From Alienimonas californiensis (GTDB lineage: Bacteria; Planctomycetota; Planctomycetia; Planctomycetales; Planctomycetaceae): a stretch of DNA of 64,000 bases. Positions 1 to 9,144 of this stretch are shown one piece after another. The translations under genes were made by a program, and so were the position numbers. Location of the stretch: NCBI RefSeq assembly GCF_007743815.1, contig NZ_CP036265.1, positions 4,533,823 through 4,597,822 on the forward strand, in the 5' to 3' direction. Within the stretch, counting starts at the first letter, position 1; every line of letters starts with the position of its first letter. The notes under the pieces were generated by a model, which saw only the letters and a list, made by a program, of their open reading frames with translations, searched no databases and had not been told where the DNA came from.

Positions 1-396
1 CAGAACGCGGGCATGGACGTGCGGAACTCGCTGACCGCGAGCCTCAACGCCACGGAGAACGGCGCCTACGCCGCGGCCGCCCCGCAGGTGTGGGCGGAGA
101 TCAGCGCCGGCGGGGAACTGACCGAGGCTCTCGCCTCCACCCATCTATTTCCGGCGCAATACCTGTCGATGGTCGACGTCGCGGAGGCGTCCGGCAGCGT
201 GCCGGAGATGCTGGACCGGATCAGCCCGGACCTCGAAGCCGACGCCCGCCGCAGCCTCACGGTCCTTTCCGCGGCGGTGGGGTGGCTGGTCTGGTCGCTG
301 GTCGCCGGGTTCATCATCTTCCTAATTTTCAGTATCATTTTCCGATATTTGAGCATGCTGGACGCGGCCGCCAGCGGGAACCTCGACGCGTTTTGA
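1..396 (+). CDS. gspF: Type II secretion/type IV pilus inner-membrane protein GspF, C-terminal fragment
   Basis: The 5' end lies outside the window; the frame is open from base 1 and 131 residues are visible. The fragment holds the second T2SSF cytoplasmic helical domain (a segment reading [13 protein letters not shown] matches the family's 'ESG-x-LPE-L-RI' motif) followed by a hydrophobic stretch at about residues 98-117 that would be the last membrane helix. GspF/PilC proteins form the inner-membrane platform on which the GspE/PilB ATPase acts. The stop codon overlaps the tgt start (TGATG). A gspE lies at the far end of this window, about 62 kb away, so the secretion genes are not clustered here. 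GspF versus PilC cannot be decided from this part. Confidence 0.8.
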   Translation, partial: QNAGMDVRNSLTASLNATENGAYAAAAPQVWAEISAGGELTEALASTHLFPAQYLSMVDVAEASGSVPEMLDRISPDLEADARRSLTVLSAAVGWLVWSLVAGFIIFLIFSIIFRYLSMLDAAASGNLDAF

Positions 397-1607
397 TGTC
401 TGATCCGTTCGCATTCGATCTCGCCGCGACCGACGGCGCCGCCCGGGCCGGCACGTGGAGCACGCCGCACGGCGCCGTGCCGACGCCCGCCTTCATGCCG
501 GTCGGCACTGCCGGGTCGGTGAAGGGGGTGATGCCTGAACAGCTGGCCGCAATCGGCTCCACGCAGATTCTGGCGAACACCTATCACCTCGCCCTGCGGC
601 CGGGCGCCGACGTGGTGGCTGAACTCGGCGGGCTGCACCGAATGATGGCCTGGGACGGGCCGATCCTCACCGACAGCGGCGGGTTCCAGGTCTTCAGCCT
701 CGCGGCGCTGGCGACGATGACGGAGGAGGGGGTGCGGTTCACCTCCCACATTGACGGGGCGAAGATGGACCTCACGCCGGAGGACAGCGTCGACGTGCAG
801 GCCCAACTGGGCGCCGACGTGATGATGTGCCTCGATGAATGCCCCCCGCTGCCTTGTGAGCCGGAGCGGATGCAGGCGGCGGTGGACCGCACCACCCGCT
901 GGGCGCAGCGCTGCCGCGATCAGTGGGACGCCCGGGACCGCCGCACGGCGGGGGGCGATCCGCAGGCGCTGTTCGGGATCGTGCAGGGCGGCGTCGACCC
1001 GGCGATGCGGGAACGCAGCGCCCGCGGGCTGCTCCCGCTGGAGTTCCCCGGCTACGCCATCGGCGGGCTCTCCGTCGGCGAAGCTCCGTCAGAGATGTAT
1101 CGCACGCTGGAGGCGACCACGCCGTTCCTCCCCGTCGAGAAACCCCGCTACCTGATGGGCGTCGGCACGCCGACCGATCTGCTGCACGCGGTGATGCGGG
1201 GGGTGGACCTGTTCGACTGCGTCATGCCGACGCGCAACGGCCGCAACGGGAGCGTGTTCACCTCCGCGGGCACGTTGAAGATCAAGAACGCCGCCCACGC
1301 CCGGGACGATTCGCCGATCGACCTCTCCTGCGACTGCCCGGCGTGCAAACGGGGCGGGCCGGGGAGTTTCAGCCGGGGCACGCTGCGGCACCTGTTCCTC
1401 GCGGGGGAGATGCTGGCGCCGATTCTGCTCTCGCTCCACAACCTGCGGTTCTACCACCGCCTGCTCGCCGAACTGCGGGCGGCGATCGTGCGGGGCGAGG
1501 CGAGGGCCTTTGTCGCGGCCGAGTTGGCAAAGTGGGGCGGCGGGGCGAACGTTGCGGCCGTGAATCCGCCCCCCGGCGACCCGACAGCCGTCCCCATACG
1601 CCCCTGA
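396..1607 (+). CDS. tgt: Queuine tRNA-ribosyltransferase (tRNA-guanine transglycosylase)
   Basis: Encodes 403 residues, a normal bacterial TGT length. The enzyme exchanges guanine-34 of GUN-anticodon tRNAs for preQ1, the step that inserts the queuosine precursor. Visible signatures are [10 protein letters not shown] containing a catalytic Asp, the FGIVQGG segment, the nucleophile region [15 protein letters not shown], and the zinc site CDCPAC with its distal His in LLSLHNL. I chose the ATG at 396 because it overlaps the upstream stop (TGATG) and gives the family N-terminus; the same frame stays open further upstream but that part is antisense-like and unsupported. queF, an enzyme of the same pathway, lies 3.7 kb downstream beyond secDF. 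Confidence 0.97.
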   Translation: MSDPFAFDLAATDGAARAGTWSTPHGAVPTPAFMPVGTAGSVKGVMPEQLAAIGSTQILANTYHLALRPGADVVAELGGLHRMMAWDGPILTDSGGFQVFSLAALATMTEEGVRFTSHIDGAKMDLTPEDSVDVQAQLGADVMMCLDECPPLPCEPERMQAAVDRTTRWAQRCRDQWDARDRRTAGGDPQALFGIVQGGVDPAMRERSARGLLPLEFPGYAIGGLSVGEAPSEMYRTLEATTPFLPVEKPRYLMGVGTPTDLLHAVMRGVDLFDCVMPTRNGRNGSVFTSAGTLKIKNAAHARDDSPIDLSCDCPACKRGGPGSFSRGTLRHLFLAGEMLAPILLSLHNLRFYHRLLAELRAAIVRGEARAFVAAELAKWGGGANVAAVNPPPGDPTAVPIRP

Positions 1608-1829
1608 GTCGGGCGTCGCGACCGGGGAAATCGTGAGCGGGTTGTTCGGGTGAAGCCGGAAAACTAGCATGCGCGGCCCGCCCGCCGGCCGCGCCGTTCG
1701 TTACGTGCCGATCGACGTCGCGGCGTGGCCCACCCCGATGTTCATCGCTGCCAAAACGGGATCCCGCGGCGTTCCGCGGACCGATCCCCCGCCCGCGGGC
1801 GGCTCAGGACGAGACCGAACCGAACCGAC

Positions 1830-4800
1830 ATGACGCTTTCGCCGCTGCTCCCCTTGCGCATTTCCCGTTCGGTCCGGCCGCCCGCCGCCGATCGTCTCGT
1901 GCCGGTCGCGCTCGCCGCCCTGCTGTGCCTGTTCGCGGCGACCGCCGCCCCGGCTCAGGAAGATCTGGCGGCCCCGCCGCAGCCGGACCCCACGCCGGAG
2001 ATCACCGACGGCACGGTGTTCACCACCGACGGCGGCCTGGACGAGGGAGCCGACGGCGATCCCGCGACCGTCGAGGAGGTCGGCCTCGGCGCCGACAATG
2101 ACGAGGGCGAGTTCCAGACGGACGGGGACAAGGGCAACGAGGCCGACCAGGTCGTCGTGCCGGCGTGGATCACGATCCTGACGGTCGCCTGCGTCTTCAT
2201 CATCCCGTTTCTGATCAGCTACCTGCTCGGCCGGAGCTGGCGGATGAAGGACGTGCCGATGCGGCTCGGCCTCGTGCTATTCCTCGCCGCGCTGGGGCTC
2301 ACGCCGTTCATCTACAACGGCTTCGCGGCTCAGGCGGCCGGGCTGACCTTCATGGACGGCGTCCGCAGCAGCCTGAAGCTCGGCATCGACCTCGCCGGCG
2401 GCACGAACATGGTGTTCCAGGTCGACCAGGAGAAGCTCGGCCCGGAAGGCCCGGATCGCAAGGAGATCACCCCGGAGATCATGGACCGGATGGTCGGGGC
2501 CATTGGCAAGCGCATTAACCCCTCCGGCACCGAGGAAGTCACCGTCCGCCGCGTCGGTCAGGACCGGATCGAGCTGATCGTGCCGGGCGCCGACCCGGAG
2601 AAGGTGGAGCGCCTCCGCCGGGCTGCCACCACGCTGGGGAACTTGGAGTTCCTCATCCTCGCCAACACCACCGACCACCGCGACCTGATCGAACGCGGCC
2701 GGACCCTGTCCGGCACCGAGCGGGTCGTGCGTCGCGGGCCGAACCCCGCCGCGGCGTGGAAGGACGTCGGGCGGAACAAGGACGGGTCGCTCTCGCTGGA
2801 AGACGCCCTGAACACCCGGGGCATCAACGCCTTCCGCTTTGTGGACGAGGACGGCCAGATCCTCGCGACGCCCCCCGCGGGCATTGAGGTGCGGCCCACC
2901 GACGGCGTGCGGGCGCAGGTGCTCACCGTGCTGCCGCGGCCGGGCAAAGAGGTGGACGGCAAGTTCCTCACCCGGGCCCGCAACTCCCGCGACCCGGACA
3001 GCGGCCGCCCGATGGTGTCGTTCAACTTCGACACGCAGGGCGCCTACCGCTTCCAGGCCCTCACCTCCGCGAACCTCTCCACCGACGCCGTTCGCAAGCG
3101 GCTGGCCGTTGTGCTGGACGAAGAGGTCCGCAGTGCCCCGGGCATCAACGGCGTGATCTCCAGCAGCGGCGTGATCGAAGGCGATTTCACCTCCGCCGAG
3201 GTCGACGAGATCGTCGACGTCCTCAACGCGGGCGCCCTGGAAGTCCCGCTGGACCCGACGCCCGTCAGCGAGTTCACCGTCTCCCCGCTCCTGGGCGAGG
3301 ACACGGTCCGCAAGGCCGTCTACAGCATCCTGGGCGCCGGCTTGGTCGTGCTGCTGTTCATGGCGATTTACTACATGTGGCTCGGGCTGGTGGCGGACCT
3401 CTGCCTGGTCCTCAACCTGATCCTCGTGCTGGGCGTGATGAGCCTGATCGAGGCGACCTTCACCCTGCCGGGCCTGGCGGGCATCGTGTTGACGATCGGC
3501 ATGGCGGTGGACGCCAACGTGCTGATCTTCGAGCGGATCCGTGAGGAGCAGGCCCGCGGGTCGAGCCTGCGGATGAGCATTCAGAACGGCTTCGGCAAGG
3601 CGTTCTCGACCATCGTCGACGCCAACGTGACGACGCTGATTACCGCCCTGATCCTGTTCCTGATCGGCACCGACCAGGTCCGCGGCTTCGCGGTGACGCT
3701 GTTTATCGGCATCGTCTGCTCCATGTTCACGGCCCTCTACTTCGGCCGCCTGCTGTGCGACATCCTGGAGCGGAAGCGCTGGGTGAAGTCCTTCAAGATG
3801 TTCTCCTTCGTCGGGGACACCAACATCGACTTCGCCAGCAAGGCGAACCTGGCCTTCACGGTCTCCTGCGTGGTGCTCCTGGCGGGCATCGGGTTGATCG
3901 CGGTCCGCGGGGCGAACCTGCTGGATATCGACTTCCGCGGCGGCACGATGGTCACGTTCCAGTTGGATCAGTCCGAGAGCGCCGCCGAGGTGCGGGAAGA
4001 CCTGGAGGGTCTGCCGGCCTTCCGCGGGAACGTCTCCGTGGAACGGCTGGAGTTGGACACCGACGCCCCCGGCGAGGAAGGCCGGCGGTTCCGGGTTCGT
4101 ACGACCCTGCGGGATCGGCAGCTTGAAGAGGATCCCGCGGCGTTCGGCGGCGCCACGAGCGTCGCCCAACTCGTCGCCGAAGCCTTTGCGGCAACCGGCA
4201 CCGTCAACGTTCGCCGCGTGACCGTGGAGAACCTCGGTGCGGTGGAGACGTTGGACGGCGCCGGCCGCAAGGCCGTGAACCTGACCTTCTCCGAACCCAT
4301 CGGCACGACCACCGTGCGGCGGGAACTCGGCGACGCCACCGCGAAACTCGCCGCGGAGCAGGGGCAGCCCATCGACGATCCGCAGGCGCCCTACACCGTC
4401 CGCGGGCGGGGCGAAGCGACCGGCGGGGAAGGGGAGGCGGGCAGCTATCAGTCCGTCCGCGTCATCGCCTCCGGCGCCGTCTCGGACGAACGGTTCGCCG
4501 AGGCCCTGGCCGTGATGCAGGCCGACCTGGAGCTGAGCCCGGTGTTCGACGAGGTGAACAGCTTCGACAGCGCCGTCGCCGGCGAGATGCAGCGGTCGGC
4601 GATCTTCGCGATCCTGGCCAGCCTCGTGGCGATCGTCGCCTATATCTGGTTGCGTTTTCAGCGGGTCGACTTCGGCCTCGCCGCGGTCGCGGCGCTGGTG
4701 CACGACGTGACGTTCGTGCTCGGCGCCGTCGCTCTGGCGAACTGGCTGGTCGGCGGGCTGAACGCCGGCCCGGCGGTCGGCTGGCTGGGGCTGGAGGAGT

Positions 4801-5192
4801 TCAAGATCAACCTCCCGATGATCGCCGCCCTGCTGACGGTCATCGGCTACAGCCTGAACGACACGATCGTCGTGTTCGACCGCATCCGCGAGGTCCGCGG
4901 CAAGAACCCGGGGCTGTCCAAGGACATCATCAATCGCAGCCTCAACCAGACGCTCTCCCGGACGCTGCTCACCTCGCTGACGACGCTGATCGTGGTCGGC
5001 ATCCTGTACGTGTTCGGCGGCGAGGGCATCCACGGGTTCGCCTACTGCCTGGTGGTCGGCATCCTCATCGGGACCTACTCGTCGCTGTACATCGCCACGC
5101 CGGTCCTGCTGTGGTTGATGAACCGCAACACGAACAAGCCCGTCGCCACCTCCCCGCCGGTCAGCGAACCGGCCACGGCGAGGGTCGCCTAA
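1830..5192 (+). CDS. secDF: SecD-SecF fusion, protein translocase accessory subunit
   Basis: 1,120 residues from the ATG at 1830, which begins a convincing signal peptide (hydrophobic LVPVALAALLCLFAA then APAQ). An earlier GTG at 1725 would add a non-hydrophobic, Arg-rich lead and is disfavoured. Order: signal peptide (1-43); acidic linker (44-105); membrane helices (about 108-134 and 144-165); SecD domain starting with LGIDLAGGTNMVF (about 185); SecD membrane block with GMAVDANVLIFERIREE (about 557-645); SecF domain starting at LDIDFRGGTMVTF (about 698); SecF membrane block with GYSLNDTIVVFDRIRE (about 1010). SecDF uses the proton-motive force to pull exported proteins out of SecYEG. The cleaved signal plus acidic linker ahead of the first SecD helix is unusual. 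Confidence 0.95.
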   Translation: MTLSPLLPLRISRSVRPPAADRLVPVALAALLCLFAATAAPAQEDLAAPPQPDPTPEITDGTVFTTDGGLDEGADGDPATVEEVGLGADNDEGEFQTDGDKGNEADQVVVPAWITILTVACVFIIPFLISYLLGRSWRMKDVPMRLGLVLFLAALGLTPFIYNGFAAQAAGLTFMDGVRSSLKLGIDLAGGTNMVFQVDQEKLGPEGPDRKEITPEIMDRMVGAIGKRINPSGTEEVTVRRVGQDRIELIVPGADPEKVERLRRAATTLGNLEFLILANTTDHRDLIERGRTLSGTERVVRRGPNPAAAWKDVGRNKDGSLSLEDALNTRGINAFRFVDEDGQILATPPAGIEVRPTDGVRAQVLTVLPRPGKEVDGKFLTRARNSRDPDSGRPMVSFNFDTQGAYRFQALTSANLSTDAVRKRLAVVLDEEVRSAPGINGVISSSGVIEGDFTSAEVDEIVDVLNAGALEVPLDPTPVSEFTVSPLLGEDTVRKAVYSILGAGLVVLLFMAIYYMWLGLVADLCLVLNLILVLGVMSLIEATFTLPGLAGIVLTIGMAVDANVLIFERIREEQARGSSLRMSIQNGFGKAFSTIVDANVTTLITALILFLIGTDQVRGFAVTLFIGIVCSMFTALYFGRLLCDILERKRWVKSFKMFSFVGDTNIDFASKANLAFTVSCVVLLAGIGLIAVRGANLLDIDFRGGTMVTFQLDQSESAAEVREDLEGLPAFRGNVSVERLELDTDAPGEEGRRFRVRTTLRDRQLEEDPAAFGGATSVAQLVAEAFAATGTVNVRRVTVENLGAVETLDGAGRKAVNLTFSEPIGTTTVRRELGDATAKLAAEQGQPIDDPQAPYTVRGRGEATGGEGEAGSYQSVRVIASGAVSDERFAEALAVMQADLELSPVFDEVNSFDSAVAGEMQRSAIFAILASLVAIVAYIWLRFQRVDFGLAAVAALVHDVTFVLGAVALANWLVGGLNAGPAVGWLGLEEFKINLPMIAALLTVIGYSLNDTIVVFDRIREVRGKNPGLSKDIINRSLNQTLSRTLLTSLTTLIVVGILYVFGGEGIHGFAYCLVVGILIGTYSSLYIATPVLLWLMNRNTNKPVATSPPVSEPATARVA

Positions 5193-5203
5193 CTTCGAAA
5201 GAC

Positions 5204-5288
5204 CAAGACCGAGACTTCAGGAACCAACACGTCTACCATCGCCGCAAGAGCGGCGACCCCGCGTTTGGTTCTTGATTTCTTAGTCTTG
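5204..5288 (+). promoter_or_regulatory. Structured leader upstream of queF (nested inverted repeats)
   Basis: Three nested pairings are visible: caagac (5204-5209) with gtcttg (5283-5288), gaaccaa (5221-5227) with ttggttc (5265-5271), and a perfect seven-base stem tcgccgc/gcggcga with an AAGA loop (5239-5256). The outer stem closes 14 bases before the queF ATG. It does not match the preQ1-I, -II or -III riboswitch patterns I know. It could be a terminator-like structure after secDF, a regulatory leader, or chance. Confidence 0.3.
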
Positions 5289-5302
5289 AAACTTTTCGTG
5301 CC

Positions 5303-5674
5303 ATGTCAGAGTTCCTCTACGACCGCCCGCGGCCGGACCTGCTGGAGACGTTTGAGAACCCGTACCCCGAACGGGACTACGAGATCACGCACGTCGCCCC
5401 GGAGTTCACCAGCGTGTGCCCGAAGACCGGCCATCCGGACTACGGCACGCTCACGCTGAAGTTCGTGCCGCGGGATCGGTGCGTCGAGTTGAAGAGCTTG
5501 AAGCTGTTTTACCAGAGCTTCCGCAACCACGGAGCGTTCTACGAGGCGGTGACGAACCAGATCGCCGACGAACTGATCCGGCTGATGGAGCCGAAGTCGT
5601 TGGAGCTGACCGCCGAGTGGACGCCCCGCGGGGGGCTGCACAGCGTGATCCGGGTGACGCACGACGGCCGCTGA
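5303..5674 (+). CDS. queF: NADPH-dependent 7-cyano-7-deazaguanine reductase (preQ0 reductase), short type
   Basis: 123 residues, the size of the unimodular (type I) QueF. It reduces preQ0 to preQ1, the substrate of TGT. Signatures: SVCPKTGHPDYG with the thioimide-forming Cys39 and Asp46, the QueF hallmark ELKSLKLFYQSFRNHG, FYEAV containing Glu81, and the C-terminal WTPRGG. The position next to Glu81 that is His in Bacillus QueF is Tyr80 here, a variant I believe occurs in many homologues. The ATG at 5303 gives the family N-terminus. With tgt upstream, the last two cytosolic steps of preQ1 insertion are encoded close together. Confidence 0.95.
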   Translation: MSEFLYDRPRPDLLETFENPYPERDYEITHVAPEFTSVCPKTGHPDYGTLTLKFVPRDRCVELKSLKLFYQSFRNHGAFYEAVTNQIADELIRLMEPKSLELTAEWTPRGGLHSVIRVTHDGR

Positions 5675-5752
5675 AGTGCGGGAACCGGAAGGCGTCGTCC
5701 GGATTATGCGGCGGGACCGCGGGGGTTCGCTCGGGGTTTCGCGGCGAACCGT

Positions 5753-5780
5753 TTGACCCCCCGCCGTGTCCGGGTAGAGT
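5753..5780 (+). promoter_or_regulatory. Predicted sigma-70 type promoter of tRNA-Glu
   Basis: TTGACC (5753-5758) and TAGAGT (5775-5780) are separated by 16 bases. The predicted start would lie about 42 bases before the tRNA. Found by eye only. Confidence 0.45.
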
Positions 5781-5829
5781 AGGGCCGTCCTGAGCGACCG
5801 AGACCTCGGTTTCGGTTCGATCGCTGCAC

Positions 5830-5904
5830 GCTCCGTTCGTCTAGCCCGGCCCAGGACACCGCCCTCTCACGGCGGAGACACGGGTTCAAATCCCGTACGG
5901 AGTA
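5830..5904 (+). tRNA. tRNA-Glu, anticodon CTC
   Basis: A complete 75-base cloverleaf. The acceptor stem GCTCCGT pairs with ACGGAGT (with a terminal G-T), the D-arm begins GTCT, the anticodon stem CCGCC/GGCGG encloses the loop CTCTCAC giving anticodon CTC, and the T-arm ACGGG-TTCAAAT-CCCGT is perfect. CCA is not encoded. A strong terminator follows nine bases later, so this is a single-gene transcription unit. Glu-tRNA is also the substrate type used by the GatCAB system encoded at 13.8-17.1 kb. Confidence 0.95.
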
Positions 5905-5912
5905 CTGCACCG

Positions 5913-5949
5913 CGCCCGCGGGCCTCTCACGAGGCCCGCGGGCGTTTTT
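5913..5949 (+). terminator. Rho-independent terminator of tRNA-Glu
   Basis: A perfect 14-base-pair GC-rich stem (5913-5926 with 5931-5944, TCAC loop) runs directly into TTTTT. The T tract lies only on the plus-strand side. Confidence 0.93.
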
Positions 5950-5978
5950 CGTATAGAACCTCTGCCCCCCGCGATCGC

Positions 5979-7664
5979 TCAGGCGTTGCGGCCGAAGGTC
6001 ATGATGGTGATGTCGTCGTTCTGTTCGCGGCCGGCGGCGTGGGTGCGGACCTCCTTCAGCAACGCCCGCCCCAACTCGGCGGCGTCGGCGGGGCCGTTCA
6101 TCAAGAACTGTTTGACCCGTGCCTTGGTGAACAGGTCGCCGGAGGGGTTCATCGCCTCGTCCACCCCGTCGGTGATGATCAGCGCCGTCTCTCCGGGCTG
6201 CATCGTGCGGGAGACGGTCTCGAACGGGTAGCCGTCGACCACCCCCACCGGCAGGCCCACGGTCTCGTCGTCGAACTCGAAAAAGCCGCCGTCGGCGCTG
6301 CGGAACAGGGGGCTCATATGGCCGCCGTTGACCACGTCAATCTTGCCGGTCTCCGGGTCGAGCAGCACCAGCACGAAGGTGACGAACCGACCCTCCGCCA
6401 TGTTCCGACACATGTGGGAGTTGATCTGGGAGAACGCCGTCCCCGCATCGTGCACGTTGGCGAGCACGCTCTGGACGCAGGCGCTCATACGGCCCATCAC
6501 GAGAGCGCCCGGCACGCCCTTGCCGGCGACGTCCCCGAAGGCGAGAGCGATCTTTCCGTTGGGCAGGGTGAACGCGTCGTAGTAGTCGCCGCCGACGGCC
6601 TGAGCGGCGTCGTAGCTGGCGAAGAAGCTGTAGCCGTCGTGCTGGGGCATCTCGTCCGGGAGCAGGGTGCGCTGCACCTGCTTGGCGATCTGCATTTCGC
6701 TGTCTTGCTTCTTCTTTTGCAGGGCGGCGACCAGCAGGCGGTGGCTCTCGTAGCTCATCGCCGCCTGCCCGGCGACGGCTTGCAGCAGGTCGAGGTCCTC
6801 GGATTTGAACTGCGTGATCGGGTTCTGCGTGTCGAGGTGGATCACGCCGGTGACGTCCCCGTCCAGCGAAAGCATCGGCACGCTCATCATCGAGCGGATC
6901 GCCAGGCTGGAGATGCTCTCGCTGGCGTCGAACACGCTGTCGCTGCTGGCGTCGGCGGAGAGGTAGCCGGTCTTCTCCTCGACGACCTTCCGCAGGATCG
7001 TGCGGCTCATTTTGACGGAGGAGTCTTCCCCCTGCTGCCGCTGCTTTTGGGCGGCGGGATAGAACCCGGCGCTGAGGTCGCCCCCCCGGCGGAGCAGGAT
7101 CACGCCGCGATCCGCCCCCGGAAAGATGTTGAACAGGGTTTGGAGAACCTGCGGGAGCAGGCCGGCGACGTCGTCCGCCGCGGCGGCCGCGGCGAGGTCC
7201 CGGGCGATACTGATGACCGCCTCGAGCTTCTGCTGCGGGCGGACGTCCAACAGCCCGTACCCGCTGCCGGCCGAGGCGCTGCCGGTAACGGTGGCGCTCT
7301 CCAGCCCCTCTTCAGTCAGCGAGAACGAGATATCGGACTCGAGGCTGGGTGCCGACCGGCGCTGCGGCGAGTCATCTTCGAACCGGGCCAGGACCGGGCC
7401 GAACTTCAGCCGGTCGCCGTTATTCAGGTCGACCGGCGCCGTGATCCGCTTGCCGTTCAGAAACGTGCCGTTGCCGCTGTCCAGGTCCTCCAGCGTCCAC
7501 GGGCCGTCGTCGCCGCCCTTCCGCGACAGGATCGCATGGCGGCGGGAGACCATGTTGCTGTCGATCTGAACGTCGACCTCCGGAAGTCGTCCCACGACGG
7601 CCCGCTCGCCGCTGATGCGGCGCGTGTCGGGGGTCTCCCCTTGAAGCAGGACGAGCTTGGGCAT
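5979..7664 (-). CDS. FHA-GAF-SpoIIE phosphatase (RsbU-like PP2C signalling protein)
   Basis: 561 residues. An N-terminal FHA domain (1-97) shows VVGRLPEVDVQI, SRRHAIL and DSGNGTFLNG, a phosphothreonine-binding fold. A GAF sensor domain follows (about 145-320), then a short linker with the RsbU-type sequence QIAKQVQRTLLP, and a C-terminal SpoIIE/PP2C phosphatase (about 340-561) with GGDYYD, GDVAGKG, VNGGHMSP, ITDGVDEA and NDDITIM, covering the metal-binding Asp residues. Such proteins dephosphorylate anti-sigma-factor antagonists in partner-switching pathways; no partner is encoded next to it. The gene is convergent with tRNA-Glu and 94 bases from the next reverse-strand gene, the uronate isomerase-like gene. 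Confidence 0.93.
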   Translation of the reverse strand: MPKLVLLQGETPDTRRISGERAVVGRLPEVDVQIDSNMVSRRHAILSRKGGDDGPWTLEDLDSGNGTFLNGKRITAPVDLNNGDRLKFGPVLARFEDDSPQRRSAPSLESDISFSLTEEGLESATVTGSASAGSGYGLLDVRPQQKLEAVISIARDLAAAAAADDVAGLLPQVLQTLFNIFPGADRGVILLRRGGDLSAGFYPAAQKQRQQGEDSSVKMSRTILRKVVEEKTGYLSADASSDSVFDASESISSLAIRSMMSVPMLSLDGDVTGVIHLDTQNPITQFKSEDLDLLQAVAGQAAMSYESHRLLVAALQKKKQDSEMQIAKQVQRTLLPDEMPQHDGYSFFASYDAAQAVGGDYYDAFTLPNGKIALAFGDVAGKGVPGALVMGRMSACVQSVLANVHDAGTAFSQINSHMCRNMAEGRFVTFVLVLLDPETGKIDVVNGGHMSPLFRSADGGFFEFDDETVGLPVGVVDGYPFETVSRTMQPGETALIITDGVDEAMNPSGDLFTKARVKQFLMNGPADAAELGRALLKEVRTHAAGREQNDDITIMTFGRNA

Positions 7665-7758
7665 CGGCGGGTCGGGGGCGGGGCGAAGCGGGCCGCGGCG
7701 GGACCGCGAAGATACCGCTGCCGGTACCGGGATTCATCCCGTACTTCCGGGCCGACGC

Positions 7759-9144
7759 TCAGCCGCCGAAGAGGCGTTCGGAGTTTCCTCGCAGGACTTT
7801 CAGACCGAACTCTACGGTCCGCTCCTCGCTCCAGCCGCGGCCCTCACAGAACTCCGCCGCCAGTTCCTTCGCCAACAGGCGGCGGTACATGGCGAACTTC
7901 GGCAGCACGAACTCCAGCTTGTAGGCGTCGGAGTAGTACCCGATCTGCTTGTCCCCCGGCACCGCCTGCAAGCGGGCCCGCAGGTCCGGGGCGATGTGGG
8001 CGGGGATGTTCGAGTACCACCAATGCCCACTGGTGACGACGTTCGGGAAGATCCAGGCGTAGCTGACCAGTTCCTGATTCATCGTCGGCGCCAGCACGCT
8101 GACGGGGAACGTCACCTCCGGGAAGGCGTTGAACAGATCGGCGTACTGACTAAGGCTGCACCGGCTGTCGTACAGGTCCCGACCCTGATGCACGCCGGCC
8201 GGGTAGACGTTTCGGTTCACGCCGATCATCAGATCGAACGGTAGCCCGAACTCGCGGCAGTGCTCGGCGAGGGTGCGGAAGACGAGGTGCGACAGGTTCT
8301 CCGCCGCGTAATCCTCCACGTCGTCCACGAGGCCGAACCAGGCGGCGTCGTCATCGAAGTCCCCGTCGCCGCCGTCGTCCGACGCCGCGATCGCCCGGTC
8401 TCGCAGGTCGTCATCGCCGAAGGCGATCCGCAGCGACAGGGCGTGCAGCCGGTGGTCGTCGTCGGGCTCCATCCGGGGCTCGAACCACGGCGGGAGCGAG
8501 ATCGCACAGGCCCGGGCGCCCTTGCTAGTGAAGTTTTCGAATAGACCGCGAATCGCCGCCCGCAGGCTGTCGACGTCGCCCACCTCGACCCCCGTCGCCT
8601 TCGCCAGCCGCTCGCGGACTTCCGGCGTGTGCAGCTTGAAGACGAGACCGTCCGTCCGCAGGCAGGGCACGTAGAAGTTCGTGTCGAAGTCGGCGAGCGG
8701 GTCGTCGAAGTCGTTCGTCAGGAAGACCTTTTCGAGGTTCGTCTGCTTGATAATGCGGTCCGTGTAGCCGGGCTCGGCCATCTGCCTGGCCGATTCGTCG
8801 TACAGCGCCTCCCAGTTGTCGCGAGTCAGGCGGTCGCCCTCCCAACCGAAGAAGGTCTGGGCCAGTTCGGTGAACCAGCTGAGTTGGACGGTGTTGTCCA
8901 ACCGTTCGAGCGTCGGCACGAGGTTGGCGACGAGTTCTTTCGGATCGAGCCGACCGGCCTTCGGTTCAATCTGCTCCTTGGCGAGGCCGGCGGAGCGAGC
9001 CAGTTCCGTGTAGTAGTGATAGCCGAGGATGTCCGCGAGGTTTTCGCTGGTGGGCGAGTGCGGGTTGATGTGGGAGTGCGGATCCAAGATCGGCGCCGCC
9101 TCCAGCCCGGAGAGGATGCGATCGGCAGCAGTTTCATTCGGCAC
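7759..9144 (-). CDS. uxaC: Glucuronate isomerase-like protein (UxaC family, amidohydrolase fold)
   Basis: 461 residues from a GTG at 9144. A TTG at 9192 would add 16 residues, but the extra part is not family-like and TTG is rarer, so I prefer the GTG. The N-terminal DPHSHINPHSP carries the HxH metal site of the amidohydrolase TIM barrel; LADILGYHYYTELARSAG and WWYSNIP match the planctomycete branch of UxaC-like proteins. UxaC interconverts glucuronate and fructuronate (or galacturonate and tagaturonate). No other hexuronate catabolism gene is nearby and the sequence diverges from the Escherichia coli enzyme, so the substrate is uncertain. It is divergent from the following Uma2 gene. Confidence 0.7.
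   Translation of the reverse strand: MPNETAADRILSGLEAAPILDPHSHINPHSPTSENLADILGYHYYTELARSAGLAKEQIEPKAGRLDPKELVANLVPTLERLDNTVQLSWFTELAQTFFGWEGDRLTRDNWEALYDESARQMAEPGYTDRIIKQTNLEKVFLTNDFDDPLADFDTNFYVPCLRTDGLVFKLHTPEVRERLAKATGVEVGDVDSLRAAIRGLFENFTSKGARACAISLPPWFEPRMEPDDDHRLHALSLRIAFGDDDLRDRAIAASDDGGDGDFDDDAAWFGLVDDVEDYAAENLSHLVFRTLAEHCREFGLPFDLMIGVNRNVYPAGVHQGRDLYDSRCSLSQYADLFNAFPEVTFPVSVLAPTMNQELVSYAWIFPNVVTSGHWWYSNIPAHIAPDLRARLQAVPGDKQIGYYSDAYKLEFVLPKFAMYRRLLAKELAAEFCEGRGWSEERTVEFGLKVLRGNSERLFGG

Noticed and set aside
2277-5033. A 918-codon open frame antisense to secDF (minus strand), and similarly long antisense frames at 30041-33580, 51433-55110 and 57363-60989 (upstream part)
   Set aside because: They are His/Arg/Gly/Gln-rich shadows caused by high GC content at third positions of the real genes; no domain or motif is visible and the real genes on the other strand are unambiguous. 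Only the 57363-58601 portion is a real gene (EF-hand protein).
5193-5302. preQ1 riboswitch upstream of queF
   Set aside because: The short H-type pseudoknot with A-rich tail of class I, and the class II and III patterns, are not present. Only unexplained nested stems remain, listed as a low-confidence leader.
6039-8036. A 665-codon plus-strand frame opposite the FHA-GAF-SpoIIE gene
   Set aside because: Shadow frame without motifs; the opposite strand carries complete FHA, GAF and SpoIIE signatures.
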